Source: Jannaschia rubra (GTDB lineage: Bacteria > Pseudomonadota > Alphaproteobacteria > Rhodobacterales > Rhodobacteraceae). Taken from it: 64,000 nucleotides of DNA. The notes under the pieces were generated by a model. It made no database searches. It saw nothing but the letters and a program-made list of their open reading frames with translations, and was not told the DNA's origin. The stretch spans positions 310,001-374,000 of the forward strand of contig NZ_CXPG01000020.1 in NCBI RefSeq assembly GCF_001403735.1. The letters are read 5' to 3'. Made by a program: the position numbers and the translations under genes. Positions 56,775-64,000 of this stretch are shown in pieces (position 1 is the stretch's first letter; every line of letters begins with the position of its first letter).

Positions 56775-57512
56775 CTATCGCAACATCGTTCCGCCGCCAT
56801 CGGCCATCACCGTCTGCCCGGTCATGTAGCGGCTGTCTTTGCCCAAAAGGAACGCGACGACCGGCGCGATGTCCTCTTGCGGGTCGCCCAACCGGCCGAG
56901 GGGGACCTTGGCCGCGACCTCTTCATATTGGTCTGGATGCGCCTCCTTCCATTTGGCCACACCTTCCGTCAGCGCGAGCGGGCAGACGACGTTGACGCGG
57001 ATGCCGTCCTCTGCCCATTCGTTGGCCGCCACGCGGCTCAGGCCGCGGATCGCCTCCTTGGCGGCGGCATAGGCGGCCTGGTTCGGTTGCCCGTTCAGCG
57101 CCGCGCCGGAGCCGAAGTTGACGATGGCGCCCCCGGTCCGCGCCAGTTCGGGGTGTGCCGCCTTCATGAAGTTCAGCGTTCCCCAGAACCCCGTGTCGAA
57201 AGACAGGGCCCAGTCCCTGGCCGTATGTTCGAGCAGCGGCTTTTGCCGCGAGGCATGCGCGTTGTTGACGAGGCCGGTCAGCTTGCCGAACCGCGATACC
57301 GCCATCTGCACGGCCTCCCGCGCCACGGCCTCTTTCGAGATATCGCCCTCCATGAATGCGATCCGTTCCGGGTCCGCGGCGGAAATCTCCCGGCCCGCAT
57401 CCGCATCCAGATCGACGGCAAGGACATGCGCCCCCCGCCGAACGAGTTCGACGGTGATGGCCCCGCCGATGCCCGCTGCACCCCCGGTGACGATAACGAC
57501 ATGGTCTTTCAT
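56775..57512 (-). CDS. Short-chain dehydrogenase/reductase
   Basis: 245 residues. NAD(P)-binding TGGAAGIGGA, NNAH, and catalytic Tyr-Lys in AAYAAAKEA define a classical SDR; ending YMTGQTVMADGG is typical. It oxidises or reduces an alcohol/ketone. An AAAGGAG ribosome-binding site precedes the ATG at 57512. It lies downstream of a CodA-like deaminase gene on the same strand (80-bp gap), with an MFS transporter gene before that, so all three may handle one nitrogenous compound. Confidence 0.92.
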   Translation of the reverse strand: MKDHVVIVTGGAAGIGGAITVELVRRGAHVLAVDLDADAGREISAADPERIAFMEGDISKEAVAREAVQMAVSRFGKLTGLVNNAHASRQKPLLEHTARDWALSFDTGFWGTLNFMKAAHPELARTGGAIVNFGSGAALNGQPNQAAYAAAKEAIRGLSRVAANEWAEDGIRVNVVCPLALTEGVAKWKEAHPDQYEEVAAKVPLGRLGDPQEDIAPVVAFLLGKDSRYMTGQTVMADGGGTMLR

Positions 57513-57592
57513 TGGATGCTCCTTTGGTCGACTGGTCGGGAACAGCCCCTCGCGATGCGCGGGGGGTCAGGACATGTTGCGGCGCTCGCCGG

Positions 57593-58837
57593 TTACAGGT
57601 CGAGGTCGATCTCGAAACTCGGGTCCGGGCGCTTGAAGAGGTACTCGCCCCGCCGGATGGAGGCGAGGACACCGGCGCGCGTGCGCACCGCCTCGAAGGG
57701 GGTCTCGGCGTCGAGCACGAGGAAGTTCGCGGGCTTGCCCGTCTCGACCCCGTAGGCGTCTTCGACATTCATCGTTTTCGCACCGTTATGGGTGATGAGG
57801 TCGAGGCAGCGGTCGAGCTGATCCATGGACATCGTCTGGGCAAGGTGGATGCCGTTGTCGAGGATGTTCATCAGGTTGCCGTTGCCCACCGGATACCACG
57901 GGTCGTTGATCGAATCCTGTCCGAAGCAGACGTTGATGCCGCTTTCCCAGAATTCCTTGACGCGGGTCAGGCCGCGGCGCTTCGGGTAGCTGTCCTGACG
58001 GCCTTGCAGATAGGCGTTTTCGGTCGGCAGCGAGATGAAGTTCATCCCCGATTTCTCGAAGAGGCCCATCATGCGGAACGCATAGGCATCGTCGGCGGAC
58101 CCGAACGAACAGGTATGGCTCGCCGCGGTCCGGGTTCCGAGGCCTTCCTTCATCACCAGCGCATTGAGAAGCTGCACGTGCCGGCTCTGCGGGTCGTCGG
58201 TCTCGTCGCAATGCACGTCGATCAGCTTGTCGTGCTTCATCGCCAGCTCGATCGTGCGGTGGACGGATTTCTGACCGATCTCGTAGGCCCATTCGAAATG
58301 CGGGATGGAACCGACGCAATCCGCGCCCATCCTGAGGCCCTCCTCAACCATCTCGTCGCCGCCCTCATAGGCGTACATCCCCTCCTGCGGGAAGGCGACG
58401 ATCTGGATCGTGACCTTGTCGGCAAGCTCCTCGCGCAGCTCCAGCATGGCCTTCAACCCGGTCAGCTCCGGGTCGCAGACGTCGATATGTGTGCGAATGA
58501 ACTGGACGCCGTGGGACATCTCCTCGCGGATGCCCCTGAGGGCGCGCTCACGGGCGTCCTCCTTGGTCTGGCTCTTCTTGACGTCATGCCAGCGGGCGAT
58601 GCCTTCGAACAGCGTCCCGCTCTCGTTCGCCGCGCCCGGCCCGCTGCCGGTGTAGACATAGTCGAGATGGAGATGCGGATCGACGTAGGGAGGCACCACG
58701 AGGCGGCCCTTGAGGTCGATGGTCTCATCGGCCTCTGCCAGGCTCGCGCCGATCTCCTTGATGAGGCCGTCATCGACGAGGATCTCGTTCGTCTCGTCGT
58801 GGCGGCCGTAGATGCGGGCGTTGGTGAACTTTTTCAT
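57593..58837 (-). CDS. CodA-like cytosine deaminase-family amidohydrolase
   Basis: 414 residues, amidohydrolase superfamily. Metal and catalytic residues line up with E. coli CodA at a constant offset of five: His55/His57 (PHLHLD), Gln151, His209 and Glu212 (HCDET), His241 (HTCSF), Asp308. The residue after the catalytic Asp is Ser309 where CodA has Asp314, and the preceding residue is Gln307 in place of His. Because position 314 shapes the pyrimidine pocket, the substrate may differ from cytosine. AAAGGAG lies 7 bp upstream of the ATG at 58837. The MFS gene upstream and SDR downstream suggest uptake and further conversion. Confidence 0.85.
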   Translation of the reverse strand: MKKFTNARIYGRHDETNEILVDDGLIKEIGASLAEADETIDLKGRLVVPPYVDPHLHLDYVYTGSGPGAANESGTLFEGIARWHDVKKSQTKEDARERALRGIREEMSHGVQFIRTHIDVCDPELTGLKAMLELREELADKVTIQIVAFPQEGMYAYEGGDEMVEEGLRMGADCVGSIPHFEWAYEIGQKSVHRTIELAMKHDKLIDVHCDETDDPQSRHVQLLNALVMKEGLGTRTAASHTCSFGSADDAYAFRMMGLFEKSGMNFISLPTENAYLQGRQDSYPKRRGLTRVKEFWESGINVCFGQDSINDPWYPVGNGNLMNILDNGIHLAQTMSMDQLDRCLDLITHNGAKTMNVEDAYGVETGKPANFLVLDAETPFEAVRTRAGVLASIRRGEYLFKRPDPSFEIDLDL

Positions 58838-58893
58838 GGAAGGTCTCCTTTGCAGGTCGGAAAGAGGGGCAGGGTCGAGGAACGGACGGTGGC

Positions 58894-60087
58894 TCAGGCC
58901 GGGCGCAGGGTCCGTCTCGACAGGAAGGCGACGATGGTGGCGAGGACGAAGCAGCCGAGCGACAGCCAGACGATGCCCGTGACGTCGGACGACCCTAGAA
59001 GCCCGTCGAGGAGCATCCCGCCGATCCAGGTGCCGACCATGATCGAGAGGTTGAACACGCTCGACTGGACCGAGGTGGCGACGTCCTTGGCTTCGTCGAT
59101 CTGCCGGCTGACGGCAGTCTGGTACATCGTGACCAGCGGCCCGAAGGCGAGGCCCCAGAGCAGGAAGCCCGCGATCGAGACCGTGGTGCTGGAAGGAAAG
59201 GCCAAAAACAGCGCCATCGCCGCGCCGCCCGCGGCCAGCGCCGTGACGATGAGCGGTCGAAGGTAGGCGTCGATGTAGCGCGCCGACAGCACCACCGAGA
59301 TCACGGAGCCGATGCCGAAGATGAGCAGCGCCAGCCCGATGCCGCCGGGCAGGTCCAACCGCGCCACCAGCAGCGTGATGTAGGTGTAGATGCCGTAATG
59401 GGCGACGACCGACAGGAACGTGAGCAGGAGCACGATCAGGATCGTGGGCATGCGGATGATGGCGAGCGGAGAGTTGGTCTTGCTCATCCGTTCGCCGTCG
59501 ACGGAGGGCAGGAAGAACTGCACCAGCACGCCGATCGCCACGACGATAAGCCCCAGCACAACGAAGGCCGATCGCCAGCCGAAGGTCACGCCGATCGTCG
59601 TCATGACGGGCAGGCCGATGCTGATGCCCAGCGTGTTGCCGGCCATGATGACGGTGATCGCCCGGCCGTGGAGGTGTTCGGGGACGAGGCGCGTGCCATA
59701 GGCCGCGATCATCGGCCACATCACGCCCGCGCAGATACCGCCGAGGATCCGGCTGGCGACGATGAGGTAATAGGAGGATGCAAAGGCGACCACGATGTTC
59801 GATATCGCGAACCCCGCGAGCAGGATCTGCAACAGCAGCTTGCGGTTGACGGCCAGCGTCGCGCTGACGAGCGGAATCGCGAAGACGGCGGAGGCCAGAG
59901 CATAGACGCCGACGAGGAACCCCACGTCGCCCTCGTCGATGGCAAGGCTGGCGGCCATCTGCGGCAGGATGCCCGAGGGCACCAGTTCGGACAGGATGCC
60001 GACGAAGGTGACGCTCGACATCAGGCCGAACATGAACCACGAAAAGGTCTGCCTTGCGCCGGGCGAGGTGGTGGTAGTCGCGGACAT
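58894..60087 (-). CDS. MFS transporter
   Basis: 397 residues with about twelve membrane segments. The N-terminal half has GILSELVPSGILPQMAASL and a SRILGGICAGVMWPM segment characteristic of the DHA1-type drug/metabolite exporter-importer branch; the conserved loop RYIDAYLRPL is present. Preferred start is ATG at 60087 (MSATTTTSPG), with GGGAG about 9 bp upstream; an ATG at 60123 is possible. It is upstream of the CodA-like gene, so it may move that enzyme's substrate. Direction of transport is unknown. Confidence 0.88.
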   Translation of the reverse strand: MSATTTTSPGARQTFSWFMFGLMSSVTFVGILSELVPSGILPQMAASLAIDEGDVGFLVGVYALASAVFAIPLVSATLAVNRKLLLQILLAGFAISNIVVAFASSYYLIVASRILGGICAGVMWPMIAAYGTRLVPEHLHGRAITVIMAGNTLGISIGLPVMTTIGVTFGWRSAFVVLGLIVVAIGVLVQFFLPSVDGERMSKTNSPLAIIRMPTILIVLLLTFLSVVAHYGIYTYITLLVARLDLPGGIGLALLIFGIGSVISVVLSARYIDAYLRPLIVTALAAGGAAMALFLAFPSSTTVSIAGFLLWGLAFGPLVTMYQTAVSRQIDEAKDVATSVQSSVFNLSIMVGTWIGGMLLDGLLGSSDVTGIVWLSLGCFVLATIVAFLSRRTLRPA

Positions 60088-60232
60088 GGGTGAGGCTCCC
60101 GAGCGCGCCGGCGCGCTGTTCATCGCAGAGGATTAACCGTCTCAACGGCGCCGGCAGCAAAGGGTTCCCTCCGTCGCGTCCCGGCCGGCGCGATCGCGTC
60201 CTCGACCAGCGTTTAGCCAGGGACCGAAGAGC

Positions 60233-60586
60233 CTACAGCCGGTCTGACCACCCCGAAACGAGGTCCCGCTTCGGGGTGTTCTGCGTCTTCCTCGCCAACG
60301 CGTGGAATACCATCGCCGCATCCGCCATCAGCGTGACGTAGAGCGGACGAAACACGCCGCCGCCCCTGCGGAAGCGGATTTTCCGAACGCCGGTGCCCTG
60401 CGCGCGACGGAGTAGCCGATCGACACGTCCTCGCCGGCGGCCAAGGCGTTTCTCGACATGCAGGGCGTATTCGTCGAATTCGGGCTCGATGTCCGCAGGG
60501 AGCGGCGTATGGAGGGGATCGGAAAGGCGAAAGCCCATACCGTTCATCTGGGTTGAAAGGCGTCCATCGACCCGAATTGCGCCCAC
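60233..60586 (-). pseudogene. RelE/HigB-like toxin remnant
   Basis: Open frame of 117 codons. The C-terminal half resembles phage-type RelE/HigB toxins (DUF891/Gp49): VRKIRF, then GGGVFRPLYVT, and FHALARKTQNTPKRDL, which matches the usual arrangement of conserved Arg, aromatic and Lys-rich segments. The N-terminal half is arginine-rich and does not align convincingly, suggesting an upstream frameshift or truncation. No antitoxin (HigA-like) gene follows in the 145 bp before the MFS gene. Probably a decayed toxin-antitoxin module. Confidence 0.4.
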
Positions 60587-60922
60587 CGGCCGATCGCCGG
60601 CGGCATCCGATCAAGCGCGGTCACTCGCCTACATGACACCAACCGGATGGGCGTGTGACAGCTGGCTCTCGGCTACTCGGCGACAAGCCACCATAGCGGC
60701 GATCCGGGGAGTCGACGAAGATGTCTCGGGACCGTTCCACCGAGGTCGGGCCCCGGCCTGTCATGCGATGAGACTCAAGCGAAACAGGTCCGAACGTGCC
60801 GCGACGGCGCAGGCCAATGGAAAACAGCCGGACGCGGTAACGGGCACCACACACGTCCCTTTTCCCGAACGAGGCCCGCGCCCACGGGGCTCCGGACCGA
60901 CCCGTTTGCCCCGCGGCGGATC
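60587..60922. other. Intergenic stretch with no supported gene
   Basis: 336 bp between the toxin-like remnant and the metallo-beta-lactamase-fold gene. Open frames here are antisense or short and show no coding pattern or ribosome-binding site. No tRNA or clear repeat seen. Confidence 0.5.
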
Positions 60923-61879
60923 CTACCAGAGACCGCGCCGATGGTTGTCGACCCAGCGGAACATGCCTTGGATGTTGGCGAAGCGCATGAGCTCGTAGCC
61001 GAACCAGTCGTCCTTGTACACGCTCGCGGCGTCGACGTTGCGATAGAGCTGGTCCCAGATCATCCCCTCGCGCGAGAGCGCGAGCACCTGGTCGTGCAGG
61101 TCGGTCATGTAGTCGCGCAACGCGACCTGGTCCTCGGTGGTGGCCGGTGCGTAGTGGCCCACGTCGATCACGTCCGGGTCCTTCTCGATCACCCAGTCCA
61201 GCGTCTCGATCCATCCGGGATAGTAGAAGTCGAGGAAGTCCATGTAGGGATATGTCTGCGATTGGCAGACATCCGTGCACTGCATCGCACTCAACTCGGG
61301 AAAATAGACCTGGATCATGCTGTTGGAGTGATTGCCCGCCGGCTCATGGTGGAGCAGGATCTCGTGGTCGCCGAAGGTGACTGTCATCTCCTCGTCGAAG
61401 GTGATGGTCGGGTCGGCGACGGGCATCTTCTCGCCGATGATCGGTTCGAAGGCGTTTCGCTGGGCGATGATCTCGGCGCCCGCGTCTGCGTAGACGGTCG
61501 ATCCCGCAAGGTGGTCGAAATGTGCGTGGGTCAGGATGGCGAGCGTGATCTCCCTGTCGAAACGCTCCCGGATCTCGTCGCGCAGCCATTCGGCCGCGCA
61601 GTGGTTGCCCGCGTCGATGACCAGCGCTCCCTCGTCCTGTATCAGCACCAGCCCCGAATGGGTCGATGGGAAGGTCGCATTGGTGTGCCGGAAGAGGTTC
61701 TCCTTGCCCTCGATGGGCACGAGGCTGCGCTCCACGTCGCAATCGTCGATCCATGGGTCGGGCAGGATCTCGCGGCCTTCGAAGATCGACGGGTCGACCT
61801 CCTCCCCGGTATGGGTGAAGGCCGCGGCGGGCAGGGCGGTGCCCAGAAGCGCCGCGGTCAGGGTGATCTTGCGAAGCAT
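60923..61879 (-). CDS. Exported metallo-beta-lactamase-fold hydrolase
   Basis: 318 residues with a Sec-type signal peptide (MLRKITLTAALLGTALPAAAF, about 1-20). The mature domain has the MBL zinc motif THAHFDHLAG, a Asp/His-containing EPAGNHSNSM (second His), and DVGHYAPAT. It hydrolyses an ester, amide or thioester in the periplasm. The C-terminal third (QVLALSREGMIWDQLYRNV onward) is a helical extension. It follows the alpha-hydroxy-acid oxidase gene after only 3 bp, so co-translation is likely. Confidence 0.85.
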   Translation of the reverse strand: MLRKITLTAALLGTALPAAAFTHTGEEVDPSIFEGREILPDPWIDDCDVERSLVPIEGKENLFRHTNATFPSTHSGLVLIQDEGALVIDAGNHCAAEWLRDEIRERFDREITLAILTHAHFDHLAGSTVYADAGAEIIAQRNAFEPIIGEKMPVADPTITFDEEMTVTFGDHEILLHHEPAGNHSNSMIQVYFPELSAMQCTDVCQSQTYPYMDFLDFYYPGWIETLDWVIEKDPDVIDVGHYAPATTEDQVALRDYMTDLHDQVLALSREGMIWDQLYRNVDAASVYKDDWFGYELMRFANIQGMFRWVDNHRRGLW

Positions 61880-61882
61880 CGC

Positions 61883-63127
61883 TCAGCCTTCCTGCATCGT
61901 GGCGCTGGGGCCGGTGACGGAGATATAGGACGGGTCGAGATCGGCCACCGACCGCGCACCCGTCAGCAGCATGTCGGAGCGCAGCTCGGAGGCCAGCGCC
62001 TCGAGCACCGACTGCACGCCCGGTGCGCCGCCAAGGCCCAGACCGTACATCACCGGCCGGCCGACCGCGACGCAGTCGGCGCCCATCGACAGCGCGCGGA
62101 TCACGTCGATGCCGCGCCGGATGCCGCTGTCCATGATGACCGGCACGCGGCCGTTCACGGCGCGCGCCACCAGCGGCAGCGCGCTGATCGCGCCGGGAAC
62201 GCCATCGATCTGGCGCCCGCCATGGTTCGAGACCTGGATCGCGTCCGCGCCGCCGGCGATGATCGGATCGACATCCTCGGGGCGCAGGATGCCCTTGACG
62301 ATCACCGGCAGGCCGGTCTCGTCCTTGATCAGCTTGATATCCTCCGGCGTCAGATCGACCTTCTGCGCGAAGAAATCGCCGCTGCCGCCCTTGGCGGGGT
62401 CGTGGTTGCCGAAGGTCATGTCGGAACGGAACGGCATGCCCATGGCGAGGAAATCGTCGGGCGTGCCCGGCCCGAGCGCGTCGGCCGTCAGCACGATGGC
62501 GGAGTAGCCAGCGGCCTTCGCGCGCCGGAGCAGCGACCGGGTCACGTCCTCGTCCCGGTTGAAATAGAGCTGGAACCACTTCGAGCCCGTGGTCGCCTCC
62601 GCGATCTCCTCGAGCGTCCGGTTGGAGGCGCCCGACGAGCAGTAGAGCGCGCCAGCCATGCCCGCGCCGCGCGCGGTGGCGACCTCGCCCTCCTCGTGGG
62701 TCATGCGGTGCGCGCCCATCGGGGCCACGAAGAACGGGAACGGCATCCGCTCGCCCAGGATCTCCACGGAGAGGTCCACATCGCCGGAGCTGACGCCGGT
62801 CAGCCGGTGGGTCATGATGCGGAAATCCTCCATCGCCCGACGGTTCTCGCGCAGGGTCCATTCGTCCCCCTTGGCGCCGGTGACGAAGACGTAGCCTGCC
62901 TCCGGGATGGCCTCGCGGAACGGCTCCCTGAGCCTCGGCAGGCTGATGACGTCGATGTGGGAGCTGGCCGTCGAGGCGCCGTAGCCCGACGGGGGAGATA
63001 CGGCGTCCGAGGCGACTCCGGCGGTCGCCTCGGACCCGGTGTCGGCCTGCGCCATGGCGGTGCCGGCAAAGGGCATCGTGCCGATGGCGGTCGCGGCGGT
63101 TCCAAGAAAGGCTCTTCGGCTGGTCAT
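61883..63127 (-). CDS. Tat-exported FMN-dependent alpha-hydroxy-acid oxidase
   Basis: 414 residues. An N-terminal twin-arginine signal SRRAFLGTA precedes a cleavage region ending GTAMA. The body is an FMN TIM barrel of the lactate/glycolate oxidase family: PMGAHRM, QLYFNRD, and the catalytic His and Arg in SNHGGRQIDG, then DSGIRRGIDVIRAL. Most relatives are cytoplasmic or membrane-bound, so Tat export of the folded flavoprotein to the periplasm is notable. It may oxidise lactate, mandelate or a longer hydroxy acid outside the cytoplasm. Substrate unknown. Confidence 0.9.
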   Translation of the reverse strand: MTSRRAFLGTAATAIGTMPFAGTAMAQADTGSEATAGVASDAVSPPSGYGASTASSHIDVISLPRLREPFREAIPEAGYVFVTGAKGDEWTLRENRRAMEDFRIMTHRLTGVSSGDVDLSVEILGERMPFPFFVAPMGAHRMTHEEGEVATARGAGMAGALYCSSGASNRTLEEIAEATTGSKWFQLYFNRDEDVTRSLLRRAKAAGYSAIVLTADALGPGTPDDFLAMGMPFRSDMTFGNHDPAKGGSGDFFAQKVDLTPEDIKLIKDETGLPVIVKGILRPEDVDPIIAGGADAIQVSNHGGRQIDGVPGAISALPLVARAVNGRVPVIMDSGIRRGIDVIRALSMGADCVAVGRPVMYGLGLGGAPGVQSVLEALASELRSDMLLTGARSVADLDPSYISVTGPSATMQEG

Positions 63128-63193
63128 GTCGGGTCTCCGGTCCTGGGTTGGCCGCGCAGGTCGCGACGGGGCAATGTCGGCTTTCGCCAGTGT

Positions 63194-64000
63194 CTAGTCC
63201 GTGACGGTGATCGTCCCGTCCTCGGCGGCGATCAGGAACACGTCCGTCCGCGCCGCCCGTTCGCCATCCTCACCGCCCACGATGAGCAGGCCGCCATCGA
63301 CAGCGAAGGATGCGCCATAGGCGAGACCCTCGGGCAACTCGCCGGGCTGGGACCAGGTTCCGTCTTCCAGAAGGAAGACTTCGCCGGCCCAATGCTTGTC
63401 GAGACCGTCGTGGGCGTACCACCGCCCCGCATCGGCGGCTGCGCGCGCGCCCTGGAAGTTCGCGCCACCCGCGACAAGGAGCCCGGCATCGGTCGCGCCC
63501 GCATAGGCGCCGGCCAGCCCTTCCTGGACGTCGCTACCCTCAGGCGCGGGAATCGGCGCGTCGTCGGCCCAGTCCGCCGTGTCGCCGTCGATGCTGACGG
63601 TCCGGACGGCGTCGGTGCGCAGGCCCGGCTTGATCTCGCCGTTCACGAGGGTGAAGGTCTGCGGCCCGGTGGCGACGATGGCCGCGCCGGTGTTCGGATC
63701 GGAGGGATCCCGGCCCAGGTCGCCCCATTCGTTCGCAGCGGGATCGTAGGTCAGGATCAGGTCGTTCCAGCGGTAATCGGTCGGCTCCATCCCCATGTAG
63801 GCGTCCACCACGGCGTTCCAGGCGTCGGGGTCGGTGTCCTTGTCGATGGAGGTGATGTCGGCCAGGTAGGTGTCGAACAGCTCCTTGTTGTAGCCGCCGA
63901 AGACGGCGATGCGCCCGTCGTCCAGCGTCACGGCCCCCGCGCCGAGCAGGCCCGCGGGCGTGGTCGTATCGAGCGCGGACCAAGCGTCGGCATCGGGGTC
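63194..64000 (-). CDS. nanM: NanM-like N-acetylneuraminate epimerase (kelch mutarotase), 5' end outside the window
   Basis: At least 268 residues, open at the right edge of the window (its N-terminus lies beyond base 64000). The visible part shows IAVFGGYNKELFDTYLADI, LTYDPAANEWGDLG, NGEIKPGLRTDAV, GGFAG-like LAGAYAGATDAGLLVAGGANFQGAR, and LAYGASFAVDGGLLIVGGEDG, which track the E. coli NanM order closely. NanM speeds conversion of alpha- to beta-sialic acid in the periplasm. A signal peptide cannot be checked. The family name also covers related cyclically permuted mutarotases. Confidence 0.78.
   Translation of the reverse strand, partial: DPDADAWSALDTTTPAGLLGAGAVTLDDGRIAVFGGYNKELFDTYLADITSIDKDTDPDAWNAVVDAYMGMEPTDYRWNDLILTYDPAANEWGDLGRDPSDPNTGAAIVATGPQTFTLVNGEIKPGLRTDAVRTVSIDGDTADWADDAPIPAPEGSDVQEGLAGAYAGATDAGLLVAGGANFQGARAAADAGRWYAHDGLDKHWAGEVFLLEDGTWSQPGELPEGLAYGASFAVDGGLLIVGGEDGERAARTDVFLIAAEDGTITVTD

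Overview
The window is G+C-rich, densely packed bacterial DNA, with many 1-4 bp start/stop overlaps. Its gene content points to an alphaproteobacterium of the Rhodobacteraceae (Roseobacter-like) type: a hisS-hisZ-hisG block with short-form HisG, a PTS-Ntr enzyme I (PtsP), xdhABC next to a BMP-type nucleoside ABC transporter, and Liv-type ABC transporters mixed with acyl-CoA ligases. The assignment rests on gene content alone. I see no rRNA, tRNA, CRISPR array or intact insertion sequence.

Region 1 (1-14.9 kb) is a leftward set of genes: a phenylacetate-CoA-ligase-like enzyme, an App1-like phosphatase, thpR, a complete Liv-type ABC transporter (F, K, M, H, G), four small uncharacterised genes interleaved with it, and a long-chain-type acyl-CoA synthetase. 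A soluble hybrid histidine kinase and an OmpR-type regulator diverge from its head. The layout suggests uptake and CoA activation of an organic acid under two-component control. Region 2 (14.9-21.8 kb) holds a DUF6151-like protein, a DUF305 protein, an M20 amidohydrolase, an HNH endonuclease and dnaE.

Region 3 (21.9-34.7 kb, rightward) is a tightly coupled purine module: xdhA-xdhB-xdhC, then a nucleoside ABC transporter (ATPase, permease, an extra 85-residue membrane protein, permease, BMP binding protein). It is followed by an aldo/keto reductase, an OsmC-like protein, an FAD oxidoreductase and a DUF938 methyltransferase. Region 4 (34.7-54.9 kb) is mostly housekeeping: hisGZS, slyX, a PfkB sugar/nucleoside kinase, nth, an AraC-MGMT fusion, an OmpA lipoprotein, rsgA, ptsP, lysC, a DUF2189 protein, a nucleoside deaminase, an AlkD-like protein, glmS, glmU, gph, a DegT-family aminotransferase and a permuted papain-fold protein.

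Region 5 (54.9-64 kb) is looser and looks accessory. It contains decayed or unrecognised coding sequence (54.8-56.7 kb), an SDR plus CodA-like deaminase plus MFS group, a RelE/HigB-like remnant, and a run of probably exported enzymes: a metallo-beta-lactamase-fold hydrolase, a Tat-exported FMN alpha-hydroxy-acid oxidase and a NanM-like mutarotase that runs off the right edge.
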